In this document: in pieces, positions 21,623 to 31,913 of the stretch
How the letters are laid out: the number at the start of each line of letters is the position of its first letter
Numbering within the stretch: the first letter of the stretch is position 1
Source: Cordilura impudica
Lineage: Eukaryota; Arthropoda; Insecta; Diptera; Scathophagidae
Length of the DNA stretch: 64,000 bases
Assembly: GCA_963682025.1 (NCBI GenBank)
Contig: OY821520.1
Span: 182,125,745 to 182,189,744, forward strand
Direction: 5' to 3'
Notes under the pieces: generated by a model
What the model saw: the letters and a program-made list of their open reading frames with translations, nothing else
What the model was told of the DNA's origin: nothing
Database searches by the model: none
Program-made: the position numbers and the translations under genes

Positions 21623-22033
21623 CGTACTTTCTTTTACCTAAATTGTCTATTTTCTTCGGAATGACGATTAATAAGCTAGAATATTTTGATCTACTTTTTC
21701 TAATAATACCTTGCTGTGTAATTTCTTTTACCTGTTTTTTTACATCCTCCTTATGTATAGTTTCGAATTAATCTGTTGATCTGTAATTGTCTGTATTTCA
21801 TGTTGTACGTCTGTGGCATTTGTTAATGGATCCCCTTCCTTAAATAATAAATTTTCGTAACGTTTTAAAATTTAGCCTACTTCGTTATACTCCTCAGTGT
21901 TCAAATGTTTCAGTTGAATTCCTTCTATTTTATTTCCTGTTGTTTCTAATGTGCAAGTTTCATTAAATTTGTATGGATTAGTCTAAAATTTACTTTCCTT
22001 ATGATTTAAAATTATTTTTCTTTTTTCTATCTG
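21623..22033 (-). pseudogene. Errantivirus pol: RT start only, then deletion
   Basis: The minus strand shows a pre-RT segment (GDPLTNATDVQHEIQTI), then QQGIIRKSRSKYSSLLIVIP and KKIDNLGKRKYALG. These are the first RT blocks of a gypsy-type pol. Directly after this, the sequence becomes the integrase zinc-binding block. The YxDD palm, thumb and all of RNase H are absent, so a deletion of well over 1 kb must have occurred at about 21622. Confidence 0.75.
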
Positions 22034-22406
22034 TAATATTAATAGGGTAGGCGATTCCTTGTGACCGATGTTTTGTTCTACCGTTTTATCCCGATTTTGA
22101 CCAAACATATATCACTTGAAAGGTATTTCTTTTTAGCCCTCTTGCAGATTTACAGATTTTTAATTTTTTTCCTTTATTTTGAGTAAATTGCATTTAAAGT
22201 TGCTACTAAAGATGCATAAAATTATACAATGCTATGTGTGTGTTTATTAAATTTGTTAATGTGTTTTTAATAAAAATGAGTTTGTTTTTTGCGTGGACTT
22301 GTGAATTGGCTATAATTGATTAGCATACCTTTAGGGTCTTTATATGATGAAAAAATAAAATTTCCTAGAATTTGCACTTGAATTTCGAGGGCTGGAATCT
22401 GCTAGT
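22034..22406 (-). repeat. Short dispersed repeat R2, copy 2
   Basis: Reverse-oriented copy of 1354-1708: ACTAGCAGATTCCAGC at 22406 and CCTATTAATATTA at 22034 on the minus strand. It lies within the pol region, between the presumed protease end and the RT start. Confidence 0.6.
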
Positions 22407-22689
22407 ATTTATAATTGCATTAAGATACGTTATAATATCAATCCCGATATTAATATAATATTTTCTTTTTGTTAAGGGTGTAACTTTCCATTTTACCCTT
22501 GCATTACTTGGTAAGTTAAATTCTTCTGATGCAATTGTATGCTTTTCATAATTAATTGTATCTTTATTGGTTAGTGTGCTAAATGTTTAAGTTTTAATCT
22601 TCGATTCAAAAAATCGTTTATATCATAATCTAAGGGCTACATAGTTTTTCTTATTTATTGTTATATTTATCTTTGGCAATGCTTCATAA
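22407..22689 (-). pseudogene. Errantivirus protease-region remnant (tentative)
   Basis: The minus strand reads SEEFNLPS, KWKVTPLTKRKYYINIGIDI and TYLNAIINT. This resembles the end of the aspartic protease domain (a G-x-D after a hydrophobic strand) in this lineage. The catalytic D-S/T-G was not found. Assigned mainly by position between gag and RT. Confidence 0.4.
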
Positions 22690-23763
22690 AAAAAATCGTA
22701 TTATCTATTTCCTCTGAATATTCATTCGGTCCCCTTTCGTCCTGCTTAATCTGACTCCAACGATTTTGGCTGCGATTCCGATTTGGATTTCCTGATGGTT
22801 TATAATCTGTTTCAATATAATCTGTTTCATTGTTGTCTATCTCCATCGGTTCTTCTTGATTCCGCCTAAACTGTCCAGATAATTTGACCTGAATAATTTT
22901 CCCTTTATTCTCTATTTTGATTTTGATTCTGGTAAGGTGTATTGTTAAAATTCTGGTTATTTTGCCTCATTTGGCCTGAATAATTTTCCCTATAGTCTTT
23001 ATTCCGATTGTTATAAAATCTGTCTTTACACTGATATTTATTTGTTTGTTTAGAGTTGTTTGGAGAGGTTACTTAATATTTTTTAAATTCTTGCATAATG
23101 CAGCTATTTTCGTATCTTCTTCTTGTCATGATATTTATTATTATCTCTAGGTTGTCTTCCTCATAAATTTTGTCCAATAATACACCCTGAGTAATTTCTT
23201 TTATAGTATTCACTAATAAGCTGTCTATATTCGTCAAGTCCAACCCTAAATCTATTCTATAATATACTTAATATTAATTCATCAGACTTATGTTTCATTT
23301 TTTGAACTTCTAATGCTAAATCACTTACAGTATTAGCTCTTAGGTTGTTGATCTTCCTGTAGATTTCATATGGTTCTATATCCGGTTTGTATCTCAGCTT
23401 CAACGTCTGCTATATTTGTGTCCAATTGTCCGGTTGTGGTATGTTAATGATTTCATCTTTGGTTTCACCTTGTATTGTGCGGTAATATATCGCCCTTGTT
23501 ACCTCTTTCACTTGTTCCTCATTTTCCAATGTTGATAAAAATTACTCTGTACTGCTTAGGAACGAGTTGATGGTTATGTGTCCATATCCAGTAAAAATTG
23601 GAATCTGATTCATATTTTTTATAACTCTATCCAAATTGTTGTTACTAATGGATGTCTGCTTTTGCTGTAGTTCTACGTAAGCATTACGTAGTTGTTCGAG
23701 TTGTTGCTCTCGTCTGGCTAGTTGTTCCAGTACTGAGGTATCAACACCCTGGGCTTGCTCCAT
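22690..23763 (-). pseudogene. Errantivirus gag remnant
   Basis: Gag forms the particle. The open N-terminal part (23542-23763) has a glutamine-rich coiled-coil stretch (LEQLARREQQLEQLRNAYVE), then IPIFTGYG and INSFLSSTE, matching the N-terminal layout of errantiviral gag. Lower down, the minus strand has arginine/asparagine-rich sequence broken by stops. It lies about 250 bp downstream of the primer-binding site, as expected. Confidence 0.7.
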
Positions 23764-24010
23764 TCTTCTCCGGTCAAACTCTTTGTTTCAGCTGGTCTTA
23801 ATTTTTGAATCTTTGAATTCACTTCACTGCCACTGTTTTAATATCTTGCCCGTATTTCAAATCACTATCAGTTGATTTTATTTTTGTTGGTTTTTTATTT
23901 GTTTTGTGGGTGGTGTCTGCAAATGTTCTTTGAGTTCACTACACTGCCACTGTCTAATTATTTGCTCGTATTTCGAATCACTATCCTTTCTTATTTTAAG
24001 GAAAGGACAA

Positions 24011-24022
24011 CCGACTGCGCCA
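24011..24022 (-). other. tRNA primer-binding site
   Basis: TGGCGCAGTCGG on the minus strand lies just inside the 5' LTR. It matches the 3' end of a tRNA with its CCA (Ser-type, as used by several env-bearing gypsy elements). Confidence 0.75.
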
Positions 24023-24044
24023 CTTTCGTATTTGTTTAATTACA

Positions 24045-24637
24045 ATCAATTTTTAAAAAAGATAATATAATTAAATTACTTTATTATAAACCATTACAAA
24101 CTATTAACAGTAGCTTAACTGAACTATTGTTTGACCGCGAGAATACGACTGACTTCTTCTTTTCAATTACATACATTGGTTTATATTTCATTTTATTATA
24201 GCTTATTCTAGATACAATTGTGTTATTTGTTTTTGGTAATTTAGTGTTTTGTTTCCGGTATAAAATGCATTGGAAACAAACACCTTATGTTGGCAATTTT
24301 AATTTAGCCCAAAATTATTTGTCATAAGTGTGTTTCGTTTTCTGTAGAATTTACATATTGGTAACGAAGAGAACTTATGTTATTGTTTTTCAATTTAGCT
24401 TGAAAAATATCTGTTGCAATTGGTTTTAAAATTTAACTTAAATATTTTGTTGTATTGCATTTTCGTTATGAGAACGGAAATGCAATTTTAAAATTTGTTT
24501 TGTGTCACAATTACCGTGAGTTGTGAAATTATTTAAATAATGTTGGCTCGTGCCAATAATTAGGGTTCACTAACATTACCAATGCTATTAAAGAATTTCT
24601 CAAATTTGTCTGGGGTTTTGGTAGCATTTATATATGT
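24045..24637 (-). repeat. Errantivirus 5' LTR
   Basis: It starts AGTTACATATATAAATGC on the minus strand (AGT is a common start for this lineage) and ends near AAAAATTGATTGTAATTAAA. It pairs with 15745-16340. Confidence 0.88.
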
Positions 24638-24658
24638 AACTCGCCTTTTGTTTCTAAT

Positions 24659-25440
24659 TTGAGTTCATGTACTCCTAGTTGTTTGTCGTTTGTACCTAAT
24701 ATCATTATTTCTAGTGAAGAGCCACGTGCTCCAACTGAAATATTGGGCCATAATATTATTGCTTCTTCATTTAAGTTATATGATTTACCAGCATTCTCGG
24801 GCAATGCTGATGAGTGGCTATTGTTTTTAGTCAATTTTAAGGACACAACTGATGCCTTCAAATACAATTGTCGTCAGAATCTTATGCGTCTTCAGAAATG
24901 CCTTTCTGGTCCAGCTAAGGAAGCTGTCTCATCTATGTTGATTTATCCGAACGATGTCCCGAAGGTGATAGAAGAATTGGAGTTTAGATTTGGTCTCTCC
25001 CGATATTCTAGTTTGTTCTCAAATTCAAAAGGATCAACAATTTGCGGCTATTACTCATAAAAAAATGGACCATACAATTTTAAAATTATGAGGATGCAGT
25101 AATCATTCAAATAATACCACGTAAATTTCAAACGGCTTGGTGATTTGGCAAAAGTAATAAGTTTGATGTCAAATATAACTCAACAAAGTCTGCCTATTCA
25201 ACAAATGATGGTTATAGATAGAAAGAAGACAAAGTTAAAGTGTGATATATGCAATGGAGAACATGCAATAACATCACGTTGGGAAAAAGTTAAACAGCTA
25301 AAGTTATGTTTTTTGTTGCCTCCACGAAGGTCATGGTAATAGAAGCTGCCGTTATATGAAAGTATGTGGTACAAGTAACTGTAAATTGCATCACCACAGA
25401 TCACTACATGAAGAAAAAGTAGTACAGGTACAAAATCATT
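24659..25440 (+). pseudogene. BEL/Pao gag (broken)
   Basis: Capsid precursor. The open part to 25060 contains YDLPAFSGNADEWLLFLVNF, YNCRQNLMRLQKCLSGPAKE and AVSSMLIYPNDVPKVIEELE, the order found in BEL/Pao gag. After a frameshift, a second part has CDICNGEHAITS. In another frame CFCCLHEGHGNRSCRYMKVC then SNCKLHHHRSLH gives the cysteine/histidine knuckles typical of this superfamily. The apparent start at 24659 is TTG, so the true 5' end is lost or lies in the preceding LTR junction. Confidence 0.8.
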
Positions 25441-25659
25441 CAAAACACTTGCTAATTTGCAGAGAGCAATAATTGCAGGCAAGTAATATTTTTCAAATAT
25501 TACCTGTGAAATTGTTCTGGTTTGGCTAAAGCTTTTGCAGTGTTTGGTGAAGGATCGTCCATTTTCCTTATTGAAGAAAACATCGCTCATCTTTGGGGTT
25601 GAAACGAAAGTCATCAGATTTATCATCAGACTTCTGCGTAAGACATTAACAGATTCATC

Positions 25660-26127
25660 TCCACAAGCGGAAACCATCCGAAGTTTGCTGATTGAGACGG
25701 AAAACAGAAATACCAATAAAATCAAACGATGATGAACCTCTTACAGCAAACCACTTTCTGCTAAATAGCTTAAATTTAACACAGAGTCTAGGCAACGCTA
25801 ATGAAAATATGTGCCTCCGTAAGCAGTGGAAAATTTTGCAAAATTTGAAGAATCGTTAATGAAAAGATGGGTGACAGAATATTTTCCGCAACTTCTCCAA
25901 ATGACTAAATGGAAAGATAATTCAAATCCAATTAAAGAAGATGATATTGTTTTGATTTTAGATTCAACCCTCCCAAGAAGTCCATGGTAAAAAGATCGAA
26001 TTGTGAAAGTTTTTCCTGCCAAAGACGAACAAATTCGTTTCGCTGAAATTAAGACTATTAAAGGTATAATACGCAGACCTGTTTCAAAGTTAGCTATTAT
26101 TGCTGATGATTATGGTGAATCTAGATG
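25660..26127 (+). pseudogene. BEL/Pao integrase C-terminal tail (broken)
   Basis: Readable in changing frames: DDEPLTANHFLLNSLNL, then RKQWKILQNL, KRWVTEYFPQLLQMTKW, a DDIVLILDSTLPRSPW block and RFAEIKTIKGIIRRPVSKLA. This is the PLTPNHFL ... RPVxKL tail of BEL/Pao pol proteins. No catalytic core is present upstream. Confidence 0.75.
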
Positions 26128-26359
26128 ATTCAGAGAGGGAAGAATGTTATGGTTTCTAAAGTATGATTTATATACTTAAAAAAAATGCTATAGAATATAA
26201 ATAAAATTGAAACAATAGCTTTCATAGATTTTATTGTACAAATATTTATCATATAATCTTCTGTATAATTTTTTCATTATTGTTTTAAACTAAACTATGA
26301 AAGCAACAAAAACTATGTACGTAGATGTGAAACTACTTTACTCATAGAAGTTTTCAAGA

Positions 26360-27590
26360 ATCGCTATCAAAGTAGTCTAGATTTACTTTGTATGGGATAT
26401 CAAGGGTGTACCAAAACTTACGTTAGATTTGAATTAAACAGAATACACAGCTTTTTTTCTTTACATAATTTTTTTATTGAATCATAAATTACATATGAAC
26501 AACACAGTGAACATATGCCACTACGGATTTGCTGGCACGTACGCACTCTTCAATCGAAATTTTACATGACCATTTTGTTGAATTTCGTTCCCATGTATGG
26601 ATATTCAAGAATGTGCAAGGCAATGTACGATCATGAAATGTATCATGCATTGATTGAATCATTTCACGATCTGTATGACATGTGACACCATGTCGTCGAC
26701 ATCGATATCATCCAATTTTGAGGAAACTAGCCTATTATCCACACCAGATATTCAAATGTTGTAGATGCAAACACCTGAGGATTCTCTGAAGCCAAAAGCT
26801 GCAATTAGCGAAGCCATCAAGGTGAAAATATGGTTCATCACTTAGGATCATTTTGTTAGAACAATCTGCATCCCGTTTTGATGTTCATCCATTCGATGAA
26901 CAGTTTGCGCTGTGCATTGTCATGCGGCCTCAGCTTTTAAGCCAATGGAATATTTTAAGTTTAGAGGCTCAGATCCTAAGTGATTTACTCTGTAGAGAGC
27001 TTTTCGAAATTTCCAAACCTTGTCCAAGACACTGAATTGATGTTATTGGAGTTTCACCAACACTCTTATGCACTGTCGGTACTGATATTTGAACGGCTTG
27101 CCTTGAAACAAGTACTGTATTTAGCATCACTAATTAATCCAGCCTGCCTGCCTCGTCAGGTTTGACGAAGTTAGATCAACATTTCGGCTATATTTTGCAC
27201 GAAATTTTCGAACTGTGTCCGCCAAACATTCATTAGTTTTTAAATATTGTTCAACAATGGACACCCGTTGCATTATTATTTTTTTTTTTTTTTTTGGTTG
27301 CCAACTACATATTCACTGCACAAATGCGGCATACTCAAATCTTGCCACATCCTCTTGTTCTATTGCGCATAATTTTATCTGAAATAAGTATATCTATAAC
27401 TTATGGCCTCAAATAAAATTTCAAGAATCTCGCTTTCGTGGTAGTTTATGATTAATAATTACTTTGTATGGGAGGTGCCACGCCTACTAATCCAATTCAC
27501 CCATTTTTAGTTTGACTGCGTAAATTTATATCTAATGAAATAACAAAAATTTTCAAGACTATCGGTATCATAGAGTTTTAGATATTTGAC
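26360..27590 (+). repeat. Family 1 copy split by a mariner-type relic
   Basis: TTTACTTTGTATGGGATATC (about 26382-26402) and ATTACTTTGTATGGGAGGTGCCACGCCTAC (near 27460-27490) are family 1 sequences on either side of the transposase relic at 26404-27370. The relic therefore appears to have inserted into a family 1 copy. Confidence 0.5.
26404..27370 (-). mobile_element. Mariner-type transposase relic, related to the DD41D element
   Basis: The minus strand reads from MQRVSIVEQYLKTNECLADT (helix-turn-helix start near 27275) through KMILSDEPYFHLDGFAN (first catalytic D region) to GVTCHTDREMIQSMHDTFHD near the second D, where QQDG has become RRHG. The same blocks, less damaged, occur in the element at 35975-37255 (MSDEAHFHLNGFVNKQNC; QQDGATALTARDTM). 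The last catalytic block is not readable and stops are frequent. Terminal repeats were not identified. Confidence 0.65.
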
Positions 27591-27599
27591 GATAAATAT

Positions 27600-27964
27600 T
27601 TACTTTTAACCACTAATAAAAATGTAACCAATCTATGTTTTAAGCCTTCCATTGAGCATAACAAACAACTTAAGGGAAAATCTGTAAATCTGTAATTCTT
27701 CAGAAGTCTATAACTTATACACGAAGAGCAATTAATTGCTATATATTGTTCAATTAATTCGTGATAAGTAAGTGAAAATGTTATGTTATGGTCAAAATTT
27801 TTCTCTATTTTCCAACATAATATCCTTTAAAATTATTAGACTTTTTTCTACGATATTTAAGTCTCTTTTTCCCTTTCAAATAGTAAGATTTTTAGTCTTA
27901 AATAGAGCAACTCTATGTGATATAATTTCACTTGTGAACAAAATATTTTTTCAGCTAGCCATAA
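27600..27964. other. Unassigned stretch
   Basis: No element recognised; an open frame at 27772-28128 partly overlaps the following mariner relic but its N-terminal half is unremarkable. Confidence 0.3.
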
Positions 27965-28520
27965 ATAATATGGAAATATATGGACGAAGTATTGAACATT
28001 CTGGACGTCTAATTGAAGTCACTGTACCAGGAAATGTGGGATGGAAAATTGTAGTATGGTGTTTGCCGATCGGAGAGTTAAATTGCGCGAGATTGTTTAT
28101 AAGCATACTGATGACCTATAAACAATAAATAATCATTTCGGAATAAGCTTTGTGGAAGAAAGCTCCAGCGTCGTGTGAGTGTTTGTAAAAACCGACATCG
28201 AAGAAGGCCAATGCGGTCCTAATGGTCAACAAGGTCATGCTGACTGTATTTGGGGTGTACGCGGCATAACAGACATTGATTACCTTAAAAAGGGAAACGC
28301 AATAAACGGTGAATTCTGTAGTTGAAATGGCATAATGGAACTGCCAAATTCTGCGAATGTAGATCACAGCGACTATTTTCTATAACTCAGTGGATATAGA
28401 TTCAACTCCAACGATGAAATCACTGATCAAATAAAGGTCTATTTCGATGACCTTGAGAAATACTATTACATGGAATTGTTTCTTTCAATCAAATTGTGAC
28501 GTATTTATTGATATGTCCAT
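27965..28520 (+). pseudogene. mariner transposase relic
   Basis: GRSIEHSGRLIEVTVPGNV and FADRRVKLREIVYK-type text (N-terminal DNA-binding part) are followed by TDIDYLKKGNAINGEF and SNDEITDQIKVYFDDLEKYY. All follow mariner order, but with large internal losses between them, including the region of the catalytic residues. In this relic the linker between the first and second blocks is almost gone. Confidence 0.6.
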
Positions 28521-29095
28521 GTACCTGTTAGCTAAATGAACTTCCAATCATTAATAGATTGCGAATATCTCAAGAAAGTCATAGACTGACATTTTTTCGA
28601 CTCATATCCATTAGGTTGAGACATTACACCAGTTGTGGAAGCTATTTAAGTCAGATTGGAGATATAACTGTTTCATTCTATATCAGGGTTAGAAAAATGT
28701 TTAGTTTTTCGACATACCTAAAGGAATATGTATGCTGAATAGAGAGACTCAAGGTTGTTCCATTGAGTTTCATTAAATTTTGTTTGAGGAACAAAATTTC
28801 TGCTACAAAAACGATGGCCAGTCGAAAAGAAATGTTTACAAGTAGTACAAATAATTGCAAGAAGAGAGAAAGGGCTAAGAACTAAAACCTCCACGGCTGA
28901 GAAAAATATCAACTGATAAACTACAGGTAAAGGAATTCATATATGTGGTGTTGAAAAATGTGTGATTGACTATTTGCCGATACTGTTGACATTCTAAATA
29001 AATCAGTCACTACCATTTTAGAATATATTTTGGCCTTAACCGCGTCCAATCTCGATTGGTTCTAAAAAAATTAGTTTTTTAAAAAAAGAGATTCT
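28521..29095. other. Unassigned stretch
   Basis: No recognised element. Confidence 0.3.
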
Positions 29096-29099
29096 CATC

Positions 29100-29790
29100 A
29101 GTTTGTAAGAAACAATAATTTCTGACCACCAGAATAAATGAAACGAATCAGATTTCTGTATATATGTCAATTTCATTAAGCTAGTAGGAGCAGACCGTTA
29201 TTTGAAAAATCCTTGTTGAGCTGGTGATAATTCTGATAACATTTGCTGACATAAAATATCAGTTTATTTCTTAAACAATTTTCGAATATCATAGCGCCCA
29301 TTTGCGAGAAGACCGGCATAATTAAAAAACGATTTTTGAGTTAATGATGCAGAAATATGGGCCATACCATAATCTAAAACATATCAAAAATTGGTATTGA
29401 TATCTCTTTCTCACGTAGAGAGGCGACCAAAAGTGTTTTATACTTTATTTATTTAAAACTTATTGAAAATTTTAAATGCATTTATCTCGGTATCGCTTTT
29501 TTGAGTTATGCCGGTCTTCTCACAAACGAGCGATATATCTTTACAATTCCTCTATTAATTGTGCCACTAGTATAGAGTAGCATATTAAATTCAGCTGGGA
29601 TACCATCTGGACGATGACTAAATGAACTTTTTAGTCTTCTAAGGCCCTAAAGAGAAAATATAAATTGATTTTAGCCTTGGAATGTCATAGGGATATTGTG
29701 TGTTGTTTAATCGCAATGTTAGAGCATCCATTTCCAGGGTCTTGAGAATATCAGCTTATTTTTGGCACCAGAAACTCGGTGGTGAAAATC
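29100..29790 (-). pseudogene. LINE reverse transcriptase relic, split by a MITE
   Basis: Upstream of the MITE (minus strand) LKSSFSHRPDGIPAEFNMLL matches LKPSFHHGPDGI of the LINE at 10.7 kb. Downstream of it IFENCLRN, SELSPAQQGFFK and SAPTSLMKLTYI correspond to the SLFTPAQHGFRRGCSTTTNL region. The MITE 29291-29535 lies between these two RT segments. Confidence 0.65.
29291..29535. mobile_element. MITE with about 30-60-bp inverted repeats
   Basis: The left arm ATAGCGCCCATTTGCGAGAA then GACCGGCATAATT pairs with the right arm TTATGCCGGTC then TTCTCACAAACGAGCGATAT. The core GAGAAGACCGGCATAA is perfect in both, and weaker pairing continues inward. Size about 245 bp, no ORF. The superfamily is unknown. 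Confidence 0.75.
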
Positions 29791-30235
29791 TTCGAAACAC
29801 TGAGTTTTAGTACTGACAATTTATAACGTGAAATTATACGAAAATATTCTAAATAAATTAAGTACTTCTCAAATTTAGTACCAAAAAAAATTTAAAAAGC
29901 AGTTCTGAAAATTTCTCATTACAACAGGAATTTGAAATAGTGAAAGAGCAGTTTTGAATAAACTAAATAGTCTTCAAACTCAGTGCTGTAAAAATATTTA
30001 AAGACTAAGCGGCAAATATTTGATTCAATAGTAAATATTAATTTGAAATAGTTGAAGCGCGTTGAACAAAGTATCGTGTAATTTCAGTTACATTATGGTG
30101 CCAAACATTAAAAATTATAAGGTATTAAATAATTTCCATTATTCATCAAGCCCGGTAAACATTTAGTTATTGTATAAATTTAATTATCATTATTTAAAAT
30201 AAAAATTTCCCAGTCCTCTTAAACCAACCATAAGC
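29791..30235. other. Unassigned stretch, possibly hAT 5' flank
   Basis: No motif is recognised. It precedes the first recognisable hAT exon and may include that element's left end, which I could not define. Confidence 0.3.
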
Positions 30236-30259
30236 ACAAGCACAATCAAGAATTACGCA

Positions 30260-30633
30260 AGCGTACTTGAAAGAGCTCCTATATGGTGTTATTTCTTACA
30301 TGACAAATCGGGAGAATTCATAAAAGTTAAGTGTAAGTTTAATTAAAAATTAAATACTGATGGCGGCTCAACCAGCAAAACAGTTAAACTGGAAGCCAAT
30401 AATGACGAGTTCGAATTAGAATTTGAGCACCACTATAGTGGATTTTAATTTATTTTTGAAGAAACTGAGCCAAAATAATTAGATGAGCTTTTCGCATTGA
30501 TAACAAAGGTAAGAAGTATCATCAGATTGTGCCCACACTCAGCAACTAAAAATAACAATTTTCATAAAAAATATATCAAAGCAGTGCTTGGGAAATAAAA
30601 ATCGTTGTTGTCTGACATAAGAAGTCACTGGAG
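30260..30633 (+). pseudogene. hAT transposase piece 1 (BED finger and following)
   Basis: SVLERAPIWCYFLHDKSGEF then IKVKCK reads like the start of a BED zinc finger (aromatic W/F, then the first C). It is followed by GGSTSKTVKL, where hAT proteins have GGTSNLxxHL. A GTAAGT stretch after KVKC may be a remnant splice site. Further on, ELFALITKVRSIIRLCPHSA and LLSDIRSHWS match the segment before the central core. The gypsy element interrupts immediately afterwards. Stops are present. Confidence 0.65.
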
Positions 30634-30749
30634 TGTCGCAGTATGATTTGGAATGTTTTTGATATATATATACTGTAATATCATGACATATCAAAATAAA
30701 ATCATTCATTGAAAATACTCTGAAATAGACACACGTATTTTTCATAACA
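30634..30749 (+). repeat. gypsy 5' LTR
   Basis: TGTCGCAGTATGATTTGG to TTTTTCATAACA, with TG...CA ends, matching 35665-35782. TGGCGACGAGC (30754-30764) just inside is the likely primer-binding site. Confidence 0.9.
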
Positions 30750-30843
30750 TTTCTGGCGACGAGCTTAAACTTTTATGGAAAACGAAACTGAGAGTTAAGA
30801 CAAAGAAAACGAACCCAAAACAACTTTAAAAAAAGATCTAAGC

Positions 30844-31540
30844 ATGGCAGCTAGTGCTTTTCAGATGGATGCATTTGACGAGAAAACAATGAAATGGAAT
30901 CGGTGGGTAAAGAGGTTTGAAACCGGTTTGGCAATATTCGACGTTGCAAATACAAAGAAGACGCAGAATATATTGCATTATATGGGAACAGTTATCTACA
31001 ATAGACTGTGCGACAAGGCGTTACCACGGGCACCGGAATGTTTATCATATAAAGACATCCCGGAAATTCGGGAAAAACATTATAAGCCAGCCCCAAATGA
31101 AATTTTGTTAAATTTTAGATTCCATTCGAGGAAGCAAAGAACAGGTGAGACGGCTGCAGAATATCTGGTGGCTCTACGTCATGCAGCTGTTGGTTGCAAT
31201 TTGGCGATTACATTTTTAAGGCTCTGAGAAATCAATTTGTGTACGGGTTGATTAACCAAAAGATTCGGAGCCGGTTATTAGAAAAGGAAAAACTTACATT
31301 AAATGAAGCAGCAAATTTACGAGTGCGTACGAATGTGCAGAAAAAGGTTTTGAGGAAATAAATAAGGAAAATGATGGAACTATAGACAAATTTCAAGAAA
31401 GGAGAATTTAAAGGAAAATCAATCCACCACGCCGGACAGTTAACAACGGCAGCAAATGTTTCAGATGTGGAAACGCCGATCACATAGCAAATGAGTGTAA
31501 ACATATTGATACATTGTGTAGTTATTGTAAAAGAAAGGGT
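30844..31540 (+). pseudogene. gypsy gag (one frameshift)
   Basis: The ATG at 30844 starts MAASAFQMDAFDEKTMKWNR. The capsid-like part continues through WVKRFETGLAIFDVANTKKT and FRFHSRKQRTGETAAEYLVA. A single-base loss near 31200 shifts the frame. The continuation reads ALRNQFVYGLINQKIRSRLL and then KCFRCGNADHIANECK, a full C-x2-C-x4-H-x4-C zinc knuckle. A second knuckle CSYCKRKGHLRRV lacks its last cysteine. Confidence 0.85.
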
Positions 31541-31913
31541 CATTTACGCAGAGTTCGTTTAAAGGCTAAGAAGATGTTGGAACGTATAGCTGACAAAGTA
31601 GATGACACAGATACTGGCGATTTTGATGAAGGTGATTTGCCACAAATAGAGAATGGTGAACATAAATTAGGGCTGCGGGACAAAATCTTGTACAAACTAC
31701 TGGTAAACGGAAAAAACATAAAATTTGAAATGGACACTGGTGCACCAGTATCTATAATAAGTTTGTCGGATGCTAACAAGTATTTTGGGCAAAACATTAA
31801 TGTACATAACCCTGATCTGAAACTCTATAGTTATTGTAAAACACCGATTAACTGTTTTGCTTATGTATGGGTTACAGTTAAAACTAAGAAAACATTAAAG
31901 ATAACAAGTAAGA
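31541..31913 (+). pseudogene. gypsy protease (interrupted)
   Basis: Aspartic protease that matures gag-pol. The catalytic block FEMDTGAPVSIISLSDANKY has the D-T-G at 31733-31741. The frame is open from 31514 up to the family H insertion at 31914, where it is cut. On the far side, FLGYSDRKTLLG-type sequence resumes at 32676, showing that the insertion split one continuous pol frame. Confidence 0.85.

Larger units (their letters stand above)
15745..24638 (-). mobile_element. Errantivirus-type Ty3/gypsy element with env, internally deleted and multiply interrupted
   Basis: Two long direct repeats of about 590 bp (15745-16340 and 24045-24637) bound the element. Reading on the minus strand: 5' LTR, tRNA primer site, gag remnant, a short pol remnant, integrase, env and 3' LTR. 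Four later insertions were seen: R2 (22034-22406), family H copy D (19105-19906), a Penelope-like element (about 16582-18835), and family H copy B inside the latter. Removing these leaves about 5.4 kb. That is shorter than a typical env-bearing element and fits the missing RT/RNase H. It is an old, dead insect endogenous retrovirus. Confidence 0.85.
24639..26200 (+). mobile_element. BEL/Pao LTR retrotransposon, internally deleted
   Basis: A BEL/Pao gag with its zinc knuckles is followed within about 300 bp by the integrase C-terminal tail. A purine run AGAGAGGGAAGAA (26132-26144) and TGTTATGG at 26145, a likely 3' LTR start, come next. Protease, RT, RNase H and the integrase core are missing. 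The left side abuts the errantivirus 5' LTR, which may have inserted into it. Confidence 0.75.

Noticed and set aside
28116..28367. Minus-strand 83-codon frame
   Set aside because: It is antisense to the mariner relic readable on the plus strand and has no domain of its own.
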